Assembly (NCBI GenBank): GCA_016711705.1
Contig: JADJSK010000013.1
Coordinates: 427,195 to 491,194 of the forward strand
Direction: 5' to 3'
Source of the DNA: Candidatus Brachybacter algidus
GTDB taxonomy: Bacteria > Bacteroidota > Bacteroidia > Chitinophagales > Saprospiraceae
Length of the DNA: 64,000 nucleotides
Numbering within the stretch: the stretch's first letter is position 1; the number at the start of each line of letters is the position of its first letter. A program made the position numbers and the translations under genes. The notes beneath the pieces are model-generated. The model saw only the letters and a program-made list of their open reading frames with translations, was not told where the DNA came from and searched no databases. Shown one piece after another: positions 1 through 9,012 of the stretch.

Positions 1-526
1 TTTCGGTCATCCATTCATACCATTCCTTACCTTCTTTATCGAAATAATCATTGTCCAATCCGTTGATGTCGATGTCAGTGCCCCAATGATGGCGGGATGT
101 TCCGGGCATTGCAGAAAATTCAAGGATCTTTTTCGCTCGGGTCAGTTCATTTGGATAAGTAGTGCAGGCGTCGATGGTCCCATTTATAGGAAAGATGCCG
201 TACCATTTATTCTCCCAAAGATATTTCTGATAGGCAAAATTCCTGGTTGCAGAGAGAATACAAAAAGAATGTCCATCATCTTCTCCAGCAGCAGCCATTT
301 TTAGAAAAGCCTCGTACGCCTCTGACTGCATCAGCATGCTGTCTTTGTCTGCATATTTTTGCTCAATAATGACAAAATTTGGGTCATCCAGTGGGTCAAA
401 CCTACCTCTTAAAAAATCTTTGCGGCTTACTGATTCTATTGACATATAGGTGGCTGGCAATTCATTTTGGCAAGAACAATGCGTGACAATGCAAATGGAA
501 AGTAGTAACCTGATGAAATAACTCAA
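1..526 (-). CDS. M15 family (VanY-like) D-Ala-D-Ala carboxypeptidase, partial lipoprotein
   Basis: This is the 5' part of a minus-strand gene that runs off the left edge of the window. The translation contains PGTSRHHWGTDIDING, the zinc-ligand motif of M15B/VanY peptidases (His and Asp ligands), after a region reading SATRNFAYQKYLWENKW. Such enzymes trim D-Ala-D-Ala peptides of peptidoglycan in the periplasm. The N-terminus, LSYFIRLLLSICIVTHCSCQ, looks like a lipoprotein signal peptide with a lipobox Cys. The open frame has no ATG before the signal peptide. A TTG ending at base 526 is the best start; the first ATG (MSIESV) would remove the signal. The catalytic C-terminus is outside the window. 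The family is fairly certain; the start is not. Confidence 0.8.
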   Translation of the reverse strand, partial: MSYFIRLLLSICIVTHCSCQNELPATYMSIESVSRKDFLRGRFDPLDDPNFVIIEQKYADKDSMLMQSEAYEAFLKMAAAGEDDGHSFCILSATRNFAYQKYLWENKWYGIFPINGTIDACTTYPNELTRAKKILEFSAMPGTSRHHWGTDIDINGLDNDYFDKEGKEWYEWMTE

Positions 527-559
527 TTGTATCCAAATTTACATTGTATTTGACAAAAA

Positions 560-1153
560 TTAATTTGTAATCTTAAAATTCTCAAACTTCCCTTCCGTGA
601 CATCATAGAATACTGATTGGTCTGCTTTATTGACAATTTTAAAATTAAAAGTTCCTGAGATTCTATTGTTGCTGTGTTTCGTGATTGCAACTTTTGAACC
701 GGCAGCATATTCCAGACTGGCAATACCGAAACCATAAGTTAATATATCACCGTTTTTTCCATCAAAAATACCAAGTGCTTCGCCGGCTTTAAGGTTTAAA
801 ATGTCTGATGCAAAATTGTAAGATCCTACCATATTTGACTTATTGGTAGTTTTGATAGCCATCAATAATGTTGATTGATAATTATTAAACAAAGCCCCTG
901 CTCCCATCATCAAAGAGTCACCAGCAAAGGTCGCCACAGGCAATGAGTCGATAGATGGATATAGTTGAGTAATTAATGGATTAGCCAAAGATTTGGTGGA
1001 TGTCACTGAAGTTCCATTAACCTTATATGTCATAGAAAAGATGGTATCCTTTCCATCTGTTCCGGGATTAATTGGATCATCTTTGTCGCATGAAACGAAT
1101 GATAATAAAAAACCAAAAATTAATAGGTAGATAGGGAATTTTATATCCTTCAT
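560..1153 (-). CDS. hypothetical lipoprotein, DUF6252-like
   Basis: The protein has 197 residues. It starts MKDIKFPIYLLIFGFLLSF and has a lipobox Cys at residue 22 (SFVSC-DKDDP), followed by the acidic/Pro/Gly linker usual in Bacteroidota surface lipoproteins. The rest is beta-rich and ends with an ISGTFNFKIVNK segment and a GKFENFKI tail. That layout resembles the DUF6252-type lipoproteins of this phylum, but I recognise it only by general look. It sits 21 bp downstream of the 488-residue gene and just upstream of the M15 peptidase on the same strand, so the three may be cotranscribed. No enzymatic motif is visible. It probably sits in the outer membrane; its role is unknown. Confidence 0.7.
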   Translation of the reverse strand: MKDIKFPIYLLIFGFLLSFVSCDKDDPINPGTDGKDTIFSMTYKVNGTSVTSTKSLANPLITQLYPSIDSLPVATFAGDSLMMGAGALFNNYQSTLLMAIKTTNKSNMVGSYNFASDILNLKAGEALGIFDGKNGDILTYGFGIASLEYAAGSKVAITKHSNNRISGTFNFKIVNKADQSVFYDVTEGKFENFKITN

Positions 1154-1174
1154 TTAAAGTAAATTTTTAATTAG

Positions 1175-2641
1175 TTAAACTTGATTTACGCCGGCTTTAT
1201 ATCCGAATAACGATTTTTCTTTGATCAAAGATATAATTTTTTCAGGAACATACTTTTCCCATCTATGATCATCATTTTGTATCATTTTCAAAACTCTTCT
1301 GGCACTGATCTTGAGATCCGCTTCTGTATAATGGGCTATATCAACGATCTGCTTGGTAGCAAGTAAATGCTCGTATAGATACTTCATGTCCGGATCGATC
1401 TTAATACCACGAGCGTTCATCAATTCTTTGGATCCCGGAAATCTCGAAGGATACACATATAATCTTACATTGCCGGGAAACATGCCGCTCAGTCCTTCGA
1501 GTAATTTTCCACCTCTAAATTTCTCAATTGTCTCATCAATATATCGCGCCATGTATCCTGCTGTAAGCGCCAAGCCAATCTTTGGAACTTTAAATTCCTC
1601 CATGTATTGGATCAGTTTCTGTTGGTTGCCACAGTTGGTAATACATACAATCATTCCCACATGATTCAATGCTGTCGCGCGTTCCAGAAAGTCATTTTCA
1701 TCCGGTTCACCTTTTTCACCAAGGATATCGAGTGTGATCTCTGTCATTAATTTGACTTCATCATCTTTTAAACCTTCGTCCTCCAAAAATTGCTCATGGC
1801 TGGACCTGATAATGTCATAACTTGCGTATGTGATAGGTCTGAAAGCACCGCGAACTAATAACACATTTTTTTTGTATAAAAATTCTGATGGGTGAATATT
1901 GGTGCCATTAGCGTCAAACATAGCCACGTCTGAAAGCCCAAGTTTTACCAGTTTGAAACTTAATGCCCTATTATCAACATCTTTGAAAGAAGGCCCATTG
2001 AGCCGGATCATGTCGATCATCACCCTATTGTGAAGACCGTCATTCAACGATTGGAGCATAACGTCCATGTCATCTGAAAGAAAAAAACATGCGTACAGCA
2101 GGTTTACACCAAGGATACCGACTGCCTGCTGCTGCAATCTGTTGTCATTGTCAAGCATTTTTACATGGATGACTAAATCGTTAGGTGGACTATCAGGACT
2201 CTTTTGGAAACGTACACCCAACCAACCATCACCAGGAATGGTTTTGGCATAATTTGTAGCAGAAACGGTATCGGCAAATGCAAAAAAATTCGTGTTTAAG
2301 CGTGTTTTACCCAATCTGGCCACTAAAAGTGAAAATTCATGATCCAACATTTTGTATAGCCGGGACTCGCAGACATAACGGCCGCTTGGCTCTGTACCAT
2401 AGATCTCATCAGAATATGTCTTGTCGTAAGCGGACATGGTCTTAGCGATGGTGCCTGCTGCTGCTCCTGCTTGAAAAAAGTACCGTGCGACTTCCTGTCC
2501 GGCACCTATTTCCGCAAAAGTACCGTAAAGACTGTTGTCGAGATTGATCTCCAAAGCCTTTTGCTCGGCTTCTAAAAATTCGTGTTGCATGAATAGTGGT
2601 TGTAGATGGCGCAAATATAACGCTTGATAAGTTGCAATCAT
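1175..2641 (-). CDS. conserved hypothetical protein (large family, function unclear)
   Basis: The protein has 488 residues and no signal peptide or membrane segment, so it is probably cytoplasmic. Conserved-looking stretches are YGTFAEIGAGQEVARYFFQ near residue 40, AKTMSAYDKTYSDEIYG, a NDLVIHVKMLDNDN segment and a C-terminal KSLFGY. I recognise this as a widespread bacterial family whose members carry poorly supported labels, such as nicotinate-nucleotide adenylyltransferase or TonB-related protein. I see no HxGH nucleotidyltransferase signature supporting the first label. The start ATG is followed by a plausible helix and the frame is intact. It precedes the DUF6252-like lipoprotein by 21 bp. 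No function is assigned. Confidence 0.75.
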   Translation of the reverse strand: MIATYQALYLRHLQPLFMQHEFLEAEQKALEINLDNSLYGTFAEIGAGQEVARYFFQAGAAAGTIAKTMSAYDKTYSDEIYGTEPSGRYVCESRLYKMLDHEFSLLVARLGKTRLNTNFFAFADTVSATNYAKTIPGDGWLGVRFQKSPDSPPNDLVIHVKMLDNDNRLQQQAVGILGVNLLYACFFLSDDMDVMLQSLNDGLHNRVMIDMIRLNGPSFKDVDNRALSFKLVKLGLSDVAMFDANGTNIHPSEFLYKKNVLLVRGAFRPITYASYDIIRSSHEQFLEDEGLKDDEVKLMTEITLDILGEKGEPDENDFLERATALNHVGMIVCITNCGNQQKLIQYMEEFKVPKIGLALTAGYMARYIDETIEKFRGGKLLEGLSGMFPGNVRLYVYPSRFPGSKELMNARGIKIDPDMKYLYEHLLATKQIVDIAHYTEADLKISARRVLKMIQNDDHRWEKYVPEKIISLIKEKSLFGYKAGVNQV

Positions 2642-2693
2642 TTAAATGTCGAGAATTCAGACCTTTAATTGCATATTTTAGTCTAAAAGGGAA

Positions 2694-2722
2694 TTGAAAT
2701 AGTTTTATCCGTTATACTTTTG
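2694..2722 (+). promoter_or_regulatory. putative Bacteroidota-type promoter upstream of lspA
   Basis: A TACTTTTG motif (2715-2722) matches the Bacteroidota -7 consensus TAnnTTTG and is preceded by TTG (2694-2696) 18 bp upstream, close to the usual spacing. A second match, TATTTTTG at 2778-2785, lies nearer the lspA start but has no clear TTG partner. Motif match only. Confidence 0.45.
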
Positions 2723-2805
2723 CTGCAATTGAAACTCAACCTATAATTAAATACAGCGCTTATGTCGATCGAATTTATATTTTTGCATCCTAATTAATAT
2801 TCAAC

Positions 2806-3480
2806 GTGAGTAAAACAGTCAAAATAATTCTGCTTGTATTGGGCGTACTTCTGATCGATCAGGTTCTAAAAATATATATAAAAACCAACTTTCAATACGG
2901 GGAGGATATGCCGCTCTTCGGCGCGAACTGGGCATATTTCAACTTTGTTGAGAACAATGGCATGGCATTCGGTCTTTCTCTTGGCGGTGAATATGGAAAG
3001 CTTGCATTGAGCCTCTTCAGGATAGTGGCAGTGGTATTTCTTTGGATCTACATCCAAAGACTTATAAAAAATAATGCTCATTTTGGCCTTTTGGTCTCTT
3101 TTGGTTTAATATTCGCCGGAGCAGTTGGCAATATCATCGATAGTACTTTCTATGGATTGATTTTTTCAGAATCTTTTTACCACGGTGGCTTAGCTCAGAT
3201 GTTTCCTCCTGGTGGAGGTTATGCGGGTCTGTTGCATGGTAAAGTCGTGGATATGTTATATTTCCCAATCATCGATACGCACTTTCCAAGCTGGTTCCCG
3301 TTCTGGGGCGGACAGCGATTCGAATTTTTTAAACCTGTATTTAACATTGCTGATGCGTCCATAAGCACCGGTGTGGGTATTCTGTTAGTTTTTTATAATA
3401 AATTCTTCAAGGAAGAACCAAAGACACAATCAGAGGACACTTTGAATACTGCAGAAACTAAAACAGAGAACCAGGAATAA
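2806..3480 (+). CDS. lspA: lipoprotein signal peptidase (signal peptidase II)
   Basis: This inner-membrane aspartyl protease removes signal peptides from prolipoproteins after diacylglyceryl transfer. The protein has 224 residues with four hydrophobic segments. Family motifs are FNFVENNGMAFGL near residue 46, GNIID (108-112), VVDML with Asp149 and FNIADASI with Asp183; the last two aspartates correspond to the catalytic pair. It is longer than the usual ~160 residues because of an insertion at about residues 115-145, common in Bacteroidota homologues. The start is GTG at 2806 and no better ATG precedes the first membrane helix. It stands alone, with a strong hairpin terminator just downstream shared with the convergent adhesin gene. 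Confidence 0.95.
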   Translation: MSKTVKIILLVLGVLLIDQVLKIYIKTNFQYGEDMPLFGANWAYFNFVENNGMAFGLSLGGEYGKLALSLFRIVAVVFLWIYIQRLIKNNAHFGLLVSFGLIFAGAVGNIIDSTFYGLIFSESFYHGGLAQMFPPGGGYAGLLHGKVVDMLYFPIIDTHFPSWFPFWGGQRFEFFKPVFNIADASISTGVGILLVFYNKFFKEEPKTQSEDTLNTAETKTENQE

Positions 3481-3509
3481 ATCAATTTAATCGACTTCAA
3501 ATAAATAAA

Positions 3510-3545
3510 AAAAGGGCATTGACCAATTAAGATCGATGCCCTTTT
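3510..3545. terminator. bidirectional hairpin terminator between lspA and the adhesin gene
   Basis: A perfect 10-bp stem, AAAAGGGCAT (3510-3519) with ATGCCCTTTT (3536-3545), encloses a 16-base loop. It has A-rich sequence on one side and T-rich on the other, so it can act for both converging genes. Confidence 0.85.
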
Positions 3546-3564
3546 CTAATATAATCGAATAATT

Positions 3565-6500
3565 TTATTTCACGATAACCAGCTTTTTGTATGCAATGGC
3601 ATCATTACTACTAATCCTGATCATATACACACCGGCATTCAAGCCATCGGTATCAACTCTGAATTTATTATTTCCGGAAATATCTGCATTCAGTGAAGTC
3701 TGCTCGCCATTCATTGAGACAGCTACGATCATTGAAGTCAACTTAATGTCTTTTTTTGATTCCAGATAAAAATATCTGTCTGTAGGGATTGGGAATATCT
3801 TGACACTATTCGCCAGCGCATCCACTTTGTGTGTGGCTACAGTCGTTGAAATCAAGTAAGGTCCGAATTCAGATGCACATCCACCGCTATCCGTTACAGT
3901 AAGTGTATAGCTGCCCAAACTAAGGCTGTCCAAGTCCTCTTCAGTGGAAAAGAATAAACCGTTTTTCTCCCAATTGAAAGTATAAGGTGCTATTCCTCCA
4001 GTCGCAGTTATGTTTATAACTCCATCATTCAGATCTGTCTTGACAGTGATCGAATCCACTTCAATACTTAACTCCGGTATTGGTGTATAAGGAATACTTC
4101 CCATGCCTGAGCAACCATTTGAGTTTGTCACCATAACGCTGTATACTCCCACCGGAGCCTCTGAGACATCGATACATGCATTGGTCCCACCTGTCGACCA
4201 AAGGAATACATATGGTGCTGCTCCTGTAAGGCTATCAATACAAATTACTTCATCACAATTAGCCCGAATGTATGATAAATGAACAGTAACCACTTCATTT
4301 ACTATAGAACCTTGAATTACGACAGAACAATTATTAGCATCTGTGACAGTCACTGTATATGTTCCTACCGAAAGACTGTCTAAAGAATCCTCATTACTTC
4401 CATCAGACCATTCATAAGAATATGGTTCAGTCCCTGCGACATCGAAAGCTACTGTAAGTGTGCCTGTTGAATCTCCTTGGCAGCCCTGATTGGAAGCAAC
4501 TAAGTGTGCATCAAGGGCACAAGCGCAGTTCTTCACCTGGATCACTATTGAATCTTCATCAGTACAACCTGATAAGTTTGTTGTACTATAATGGACGACA
4601 TAGAACCCAATTGGAAGAGTAGAAGGATTAAACTGACTTCCTAATACACCCTGACCGGTCCACGTTCCTCCGGCAGGCGTCGCACTCAAATCTATCGCAT
4701 CTCCATCGGTACATTGTGCATCAAGTTCATTAATAACTACCTCAAAAGAGTTATTCGTTACGACCATTTGATCTGAAAATGCAGTACAGGGCCCATTTCC
4801 ATCAGGGTCACCCGCAGTAAGTGTCAAAGTGACGGTTTTGGCTATTTTATCATTTGTGCCCCAGTTATACTGAGTAACCACATTATTTGGATTGGCAAAT
4901 GTCCCATCTCCTGAAGTTGACCACATTGGTGTGCTGTTAGCACCGCCTGCCAACATAACAGAATTGAAGTTACACACAGATTGATCAGTACCTGCATTGG
5001 CAGAGGCTGGATTAGTGCATCCACATGGACTTACATTAACTGTAATCGTAGTTGAAGAAATACATCCCGCATTGTTCGTGAAAGAATAAGTCAATGTGAA
5101 TGTACCTGCACCCGATGTACCGGGATTAAATGAATTGTTGCTAACTCCTGTTCCTGTCCAAGTGCCACCTGCCGGTAAACCTTGGAGTGCCACTACAGGA
5201 TCTGTCGTACATAGGTCCGGGACTATTGTTGCCTCTACCACTGCAGCATCCACTACATTATAGTTACTACTGGCTTCAGTGGTACATCCGTTTACACTCA
5301 CTGTATAGGTCACAATATGATTGCCAAGGCCTGCCTGCTCAGGAAATATTTGATTTCCAATGACTCCATCTCCAGACCAAAAACCACCACCAATATTAGC
5401 ACTTAAAGTAAACGGACCTTCATTTATACAGATAGTGCCTATGTTGTTGATTGTTACATCAGCTACATTGATGACTGTTATGTTGATGTCATCTGATACA
5501 GTGCAGCCCATTGATGTATAAATATAGGTAACCACATGTTGACCTGGTCCCGCTACTGAAGGGTTAAAGGTATTTCCTGTGACTCCCGGACCTGAATAAA
5601 AACCGCCAACTGGACTTCCAACTAATGTGACAGGCGGGTCAAATTCACATTGCTGTGGAACAGCATTAAGCGTAACAATCGGAGGATCAACTTCAGTGAT
5701 TGTAATAGCGTCGCTTGTTTGACAGCCTTTGTTGTCAGTGACGGTTAATGTATAAGATCCAGGATCGAAAACTGTTATATCTTGTGTGATTGAGCCATTA
5801 GACCATAGATAAGTGTAGGAAGAGGTGCCGCCAGAAGCCACACCACTTAAGGCGATTGAAAGATTATTGCAATCTATTACAGTTCCGGGTGCAGTGACAT
5901 CAACTGATAAAGCACTTGAAGGTTGTGTAACCGTATATGAACCGACTGTAGTGGAAGGAGTGCCATCTGTAACAGTTACAGTATATAAACCCGCAGCAAG
6001 GTTTGAAATAGTAGCTGTGTTGCCACCATTGGACCAGGAATAACTATAAGGTGCAATACCACCAGCCGGAATAGCTGTAGCTGATCCTGAAGTATTTCCA
6101 AAACAGTTAACATTAGTTCCGGCCACAGTAACTGTCAAAGGATCAGGAAGTGGAGCGAAAATACCTGAAAATTGTGCAGTAGTGATCCAGTCTCCATCGT
6201 CATTGTCATTGTTGTTTGCTATATTAGCAGCGGCATAAATTTTTATTGTTTGAGCTGATCCTGTAGCAGGTGAAATCCAATTAACCGTCCAGATAGCTTC
6301 ATCCATGCCATTAAAAAGTTGTGCCGGATTGTGTTCCACATAATCCCTATTATTTTGCATCGAAATAGTGCAAGATGCAGAGGGCAAAATGAATGTACCA
6401 AACTTCTGATTAGAAGCATTGAGGATTGTAAATTGAAATCCTGCTTTACTTGCAAACCCATTTGGGTTTGAAACTTTGACAATCAAAGGGTAAACAGTAT

Positions 6501-6711
6501 TGGGAGTAATTGAAGCCGGAAACCCTGTGATTTCTATTCCTCCGTCAAAATTGCCCGGATTATCACTGTTGTGACAATCAGTACACAGCCCATCACCAGG
6601 AGCTCCTGTTTTGCCATTCGGTGGATTGTCAGAGTATGACATAAAGACAATCGCTGCTATGAGTATGGAAATTATTCCTTGTATTTTCTTATTCTGAAAA
6701 TTAAAAATCAT
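3565..6711 (-). CDS. T9SS-secreted adhesin-like protein: choice-of-anchor V domain, SprB-like repeats, sorting domain
   Basis: The protein has 1048 residues. An N-terminal hydrophobic segment (about 12-26) is followed by a c-type-heme-like CTDCH at residues 43-47, then a Reelin-like/choice-of-anchor V domain (about 50-185). The centre is a string of Ig-like/SprB-type repeats, for example GGIAPYSYSWSNGG and later YTVTVTD copies, alternating with PKD-like modules of the GGTWTGTGV type. The last ~80 residues (IFPIPTDRYFYLESKKDI through AYKKLVIVK) form a type A T9SS sorting domain. Known relatives are secreted through the T9SS and attached at the cell surface. A role in adhesion or gliding is inference. 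It converges on lspA across a shared terminator. The frame is intact. Confidence 0.9.
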   Translation of the reverse strand: MIFNFQNKKIQGIISILIAAIVFMSYSDNPPNGKTGAPGDGLCTDCHNSDNPGNFDGGIEITGFPASITPNTVYPLIVKVSNPNGFASKAGFQFTILNASNQKFGTFILPSASCTISMQNNRDYVEHNPAQLFNGMDEAIWTVNWISPATGSAQTIKIYAAANIANNNDNDDGDWITTAQFSGIFAPLPDPLTVTVAGTNVNCFGNTSGSATAIPAGGIAPYSYSWSNGGNTATISNLAAGLYTVTVTDGTPSTTVGSYTVTQPSSALSVDVTAPGTVIDCNNLSIALSGVASGGTSSYTYLWSNGSITQDITVFDPGSYTLTVTDNKGCQTSDAITITEVDPPIVTLNAVPQQCEFDPPVTLVGSPVGGFYSGPGVTGNTFNPSVAGPGQHVVTYIYTSMGCTVSDDINITVINVADVTINNIGTICINEGPFTLSANIGGGFWSGDGVIGNQIFPEQAGLGNHIVTYTVSVNGCTTEASSNYNVVDAAVVEATIVPDLCTTDPVVALQGLPAGGTWTGTGVSNNSFNPGTSGAGTFTLTYSFTNNAGCISSTTITVNVSPCGCTNPASANAGTDQSVCNFNSVMLAGGANSTPMWSTSGDGTFANPNNVVTQYNWGTNDKIAKTVTLTLTAGDPDGNGPCTAFSDQMVVTNNSFEVVINELDAQCTDGDAIDLSATPAGGTWTGQGVLGSQFNPSTLPIGFYVVHYSTTNLSGCTDEDSIVIQVKNCACALDAHLVASNQGCQGDSTGTLTVAFDVAGTEPYSYEWSDGSNEDSLDSLSVGTYTVTVTDANNCSVVIQGSIVNEVVTVHLSYIRANCDEVICIDSLTGAAPYVFLWSTGGTNACIDVSEAPVGVYSVMVTNSNGCSGMGSIPYTPIPELSIEVDSITVKTDLNDGVINITATGGIAPYTFNWEKNGLFFSTEEDLDSLSLGSYTLTVTDSGGCASEFGPYLISTTVATHKVDALANSVKIFPIPTDRYFYLESKKDIKLTSMIVAVSMNGEQTSLNADISGNNKFRVDTDGLNAGVYMIRISSNDAIAYKKLVIVK

Positions 6712-6912
6712 ATTATTAAATTAGAAAAGATAAAAAACTATTTTGATCCTAAAATTATTCAATTCAAAAAGAATTAATGAAAGCTTAGGTCAACCAGGAC
6801 TAAATATTTTTGAAAGGGGGGAATATTTAATTTGATAAATATTATACTAAGAGTATATTTGAAAGATCAAAAGTCAGAACTTTCTTTCATTATTTCTAAA
6901 TTATTTTTTGAA

Positions 6913-7689
6913 ATGAAAAAATTAATAAAACTTTCTAAAATATCTACTCGAGCTCCAAAAGGTGCGAGTAAAGAGGAGTACGTCGAAAGAACTCTTAAGC
7001 TTTATGAAGAGATCGGCTATCTCCAGCACATTCTATATGCTGAAAAAAAACACAGTGTGCTTATAGTTTTTCAGGGAATAGATGCAAGTGGTAAAGATGG
7101 GGCTACGAAAAATGTGTTTTCGAAAAGCAGCCCACAGGGCATACGTGTTGAAGCTTTCAAAAAACCAAGCGAAGAGGAAATGAATCATGACTTTCTTTGG
7201 AGAGTGCACGCCAACGCACCTGAGAAAGGGTTTATCCAGGTATTCAACCGTTCTCATTATGAAGATATTCTGGTTCAAAGGGTGCATGGCTGGATCACTG
7301 AGGACCGTGTAAAAAAGAGAATGGCAGCCATTAATAGCTTTGAAGAACTTTTGCAATTTGACAATAATACAGTTGTTCTCAAATTTTACATGCACATAAG
7401 TAAGGATATTCAACTCAAAGAGCTTAAAGAAAGACTAGAAGACCCTGCAAAAAATTGGAAGCACAATCCAGGAGATTGGGAAGAAAGGAAGCTTTGGGAC
7501 GAATACATGGCAGCTTATGAATATGCTATAAATGAAAGTAATATTCCTTGGTTTATCGTACCCGTGGATCAGCGATGGTACAGGAATTATTTCATAGCAA
7601 ATGTCATAGTTCAAGAGCTGGAAAAATTAAATATGTCGCTTCCACTTTTGGACAAAAAAACAATTCAGTTAGAAGATCATAATGAATAA
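6913..7689 (+). CDS. ppk2: polyphosphate kinase 2 family (polyphosphate:nucleotide phosphotransferase)
   Basis: It transfers phosphate between polyphosphate and nucleotides in the cytoplasm. From the ATG at 6913 the protein has 258 residues. It shows the Walker A motif GIDASGKDGATKN (55-67), FKKPSEEEMNHDFLWRVH and the lid-region FNRSHYEDILVQRVH, all typical of PPK2. The opening LSKISTRAPKGASKEE resembles the class III/TIGR03709 type, which can phosphorylate both NMP and NDP; the class assignment is tentative. The frame is open upstream to a TTG at 6832, but the added 27 residues are unlike the family, so the ATG is preferred. An S4-domain gene starts 12 bp downstream. Confidence 0.92.
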   Translation: MKKLIKLSKISTRAPKGASKEEYVERTLKLYEEIGYLQHILYAEKKHSVLIVFQGIDASGKDGATKNVFSKSSPQGIRVEAFKKPSEEEMNHDFLWRVHANAPEKGFIQVFNRSHYEDILVQRVHGWITEDRVKKRMAAINSFEELLQFDNNTVVLKFYMHISKDIQLKELKERLEDPAKNWKHNPGDWEERKLWDEYMAAYEYAINESNIPWFIVPVDQRWYRNYFIANVIVQELEKLNMSLPLLDKKTIQLEDHNE

Positions 7690-7701
7690 TAGGTCTAAGG
7701 A

Positions 7702-8151
7702 ATGGCGGCAGTAAGTGAAAAGACAAGAATAGATAAATGGCTCTGGGCTATAAGGTTTTTTAAGACCAGGAGTCTGGCGACAGATGCCTGCAGTGGAGGT
7801 AAGGTTAAAGTCAATGGAATCAATGCTAAGGCGTCACAGTTAGTGAGACCAGGAGATTTAATCTTTTGTAAAAAGGAACACATAAATTATGAGTTAAAAG
7901 TAGTCTCTATCATCGAAAAACGTGTAGGGGCGCCAATTGCAATTACTTGCTACGAGAATCTTACACCTCCCGAAGAACTCAATAAATTTGAAAATTGGTT
8001 TGTAGGAAAGGTTAATAACGAGCACCGTGAAAGAGGTGCAGGAAGACCGACAAAAAGAGAGCGAAGGGAGATTGATGAATATAAGGTGAACCTATTTGAC
8101 GAAGAAGGTGATGATGGTGCTTCAATTGATGCCGGTGATTCCGCACTATAA
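7702..8151 (+). CDS. S4-domain RNA-binding protein, Hsp15-like
   Basis: The protein has 149 residues. The N-terminal S4 fold is clear: TRIDKWLWAIRFFKTRSLA (about 8-26), then GGKVKVNG and the PGDLI turn. The basic C-terminus (GAGRPTKRERREIDEYK) matches the Hsp15 (HslR) family. In other bacteria Hsp15 binds stalled 50S subunits carrying nascent peptidyl-tRNA and helps recycle them. It lies 12 bp after ppk2 and is probably cotranscribed. Its 3' end overlaps the convergent lipoprotein gene by 6 bp. The start ATG at 7702 gives the standard family N-terminus. The general family is certain; the exact ribosomal role is inferred. Confidence 0.85.
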   Translation: MAAVSEKTRIDKWLWAIRFFKTRSLATDACSGGKVKVNGINAKASQLVRPGDLIFCKKEHINYELKVVSIIEKRVGAPIAITCYENLTPPEELNKFENWFVGKVNNEHRERGAGRPTKRERREIDEYKVNLFDEEGDDGASIDAGDSAL

Positions 8152-8958
8152 CTGAATTTCTCTTGGTTTTTTCACTTCATTGGTGCTATTTATTTCAAAG
8201 ATATAATTCAATCCAACTGCATAATAGAGATTGAATTTTCCTGTTCCATAACTCTTAAAAGGATAAAATTCAACGCCACTTTGAATTAACCAATTAAATG
8301 GCCCTGAACCCAATTTGATATCATAATACGGTTGTAAAGAGAAAAGTTGATCCTCCTTTCTCCTGAAGGAATAATCTAACTTTGTCATGATCGGTACTTT
8401 CTCCCCATACCAGGTGTACATCATTTTCATTCCTATACTGGCGCATATTACCTTGGATTTTAGGCCTATTGCTGCATTTCCCAAAGCTGACCATGGATCA
8501 TAGCGATAGACTGTATATTTTCTCAGAGAAAACTTGTCAGTATATTTATTAAAGCTCTTCATGACTCCAGAACCATATTGAAGATAACCGAGTCTGCCAA
8601 TCTTATTAAAACCATAAATAGATGCTTGTATTGCCCCTCCTTTGAGTTCAAAGTCCTCTGATGCATATGTGTAAGGGTCACCACTATTATCTGTGTCTAA
8701 GTTCATGGGGTGGAGTTCTGAGCCATAAATACTTGTGCCTAAATGAATTCCTGTTCGGTCAGTGATGGCATAATTTCCATTCATATTTAGACCTAAATCA
8801 GTACGCGATATATCTGCATTAAAAGATGTACTGAGGTCTCCTTTTGCATCGAGATAACCAATACTCTGTTGAATAATGTGAGAAGAGCTTGAGTAGGAGC
8901 AGCCGGAAAAAAGCTGAATAATCGGTAATAGTAAAATGAGGGGATATAATTGCTTCAT
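8146..8958 (-). CDS. outer-membrane beta-barrel-like lipoprotein, unknown function
   Basis: The protein has 270 residues. The signal peptide MKQLYPLILLLPIIQLFSG ends in a lipobox with Cys20. After it come alternating polar/aromatic strands (for example GIHLGTSIYGSEL, GYLQYGSGVM, FNLYYAVGLNYIFEI) typical of small outer-membrane barrels. No enzyme motif is visible. The last codons overlap the end of the S4-domain gene on the other strand. It stands alone between two plus-strand genes. A lipidated barrel is a pattern seen in this phylum; the function is unknown. Confidence 0.7.
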   Translation of the reverse strand: MKQLYPLILLLPIIQLFSGCSYSSSSHIIQQSIGYLDAKGDLSTSFNADISRTDLGLNMNGNYAITDRTGIHLGTSIYGSELHPMNLDTDNSGDPYTYASEDFELKGGAIQASIYGFNKIGRLGYLQYGSGVMKSFNKYTDKFSLRKYTVYRYDPWSALGNAAIGLKSKVICASIGMKMMYTWYGEKVPIMTKLDYSFRRKEDQLFSLQPYYDIKLGSGPFNWLIQSGVEFYPFKSYGTGKFNLYYAVGLNYIFEINSTNEVKKPREIQL

Positions 8959-9012
8959 AGAATGTGGAATTATCTTATTTTATGTTTTGTCTGAATATAC
9001 TACCTTTAAGCT

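Noticed and set aside
523..735. Minus-strand frame of 70 codons near the M15 gene
   Set aside because: It overlaps the DUF6252-like lipoprotein gene in another frame and encodes nothing recognisable.
1175..2641. Nicotinate-nucleotide adenylyltransferase label
   Set aside because: No HxGH nucleotidyltransferase motif is visible, so the label often given to this family is not supported by the sequence.
5825..6043. Short plus-strand frame inside the adhesin gene
   Set aside because: It is a shadow of the repeat-coding sequence on the other strand.
7033..7413. Open frame of 126 codons on the minus strand
   Set aside because: It lies entirely inside the well-supported ppk2 gene in the opposite strand and has no recognisable features.
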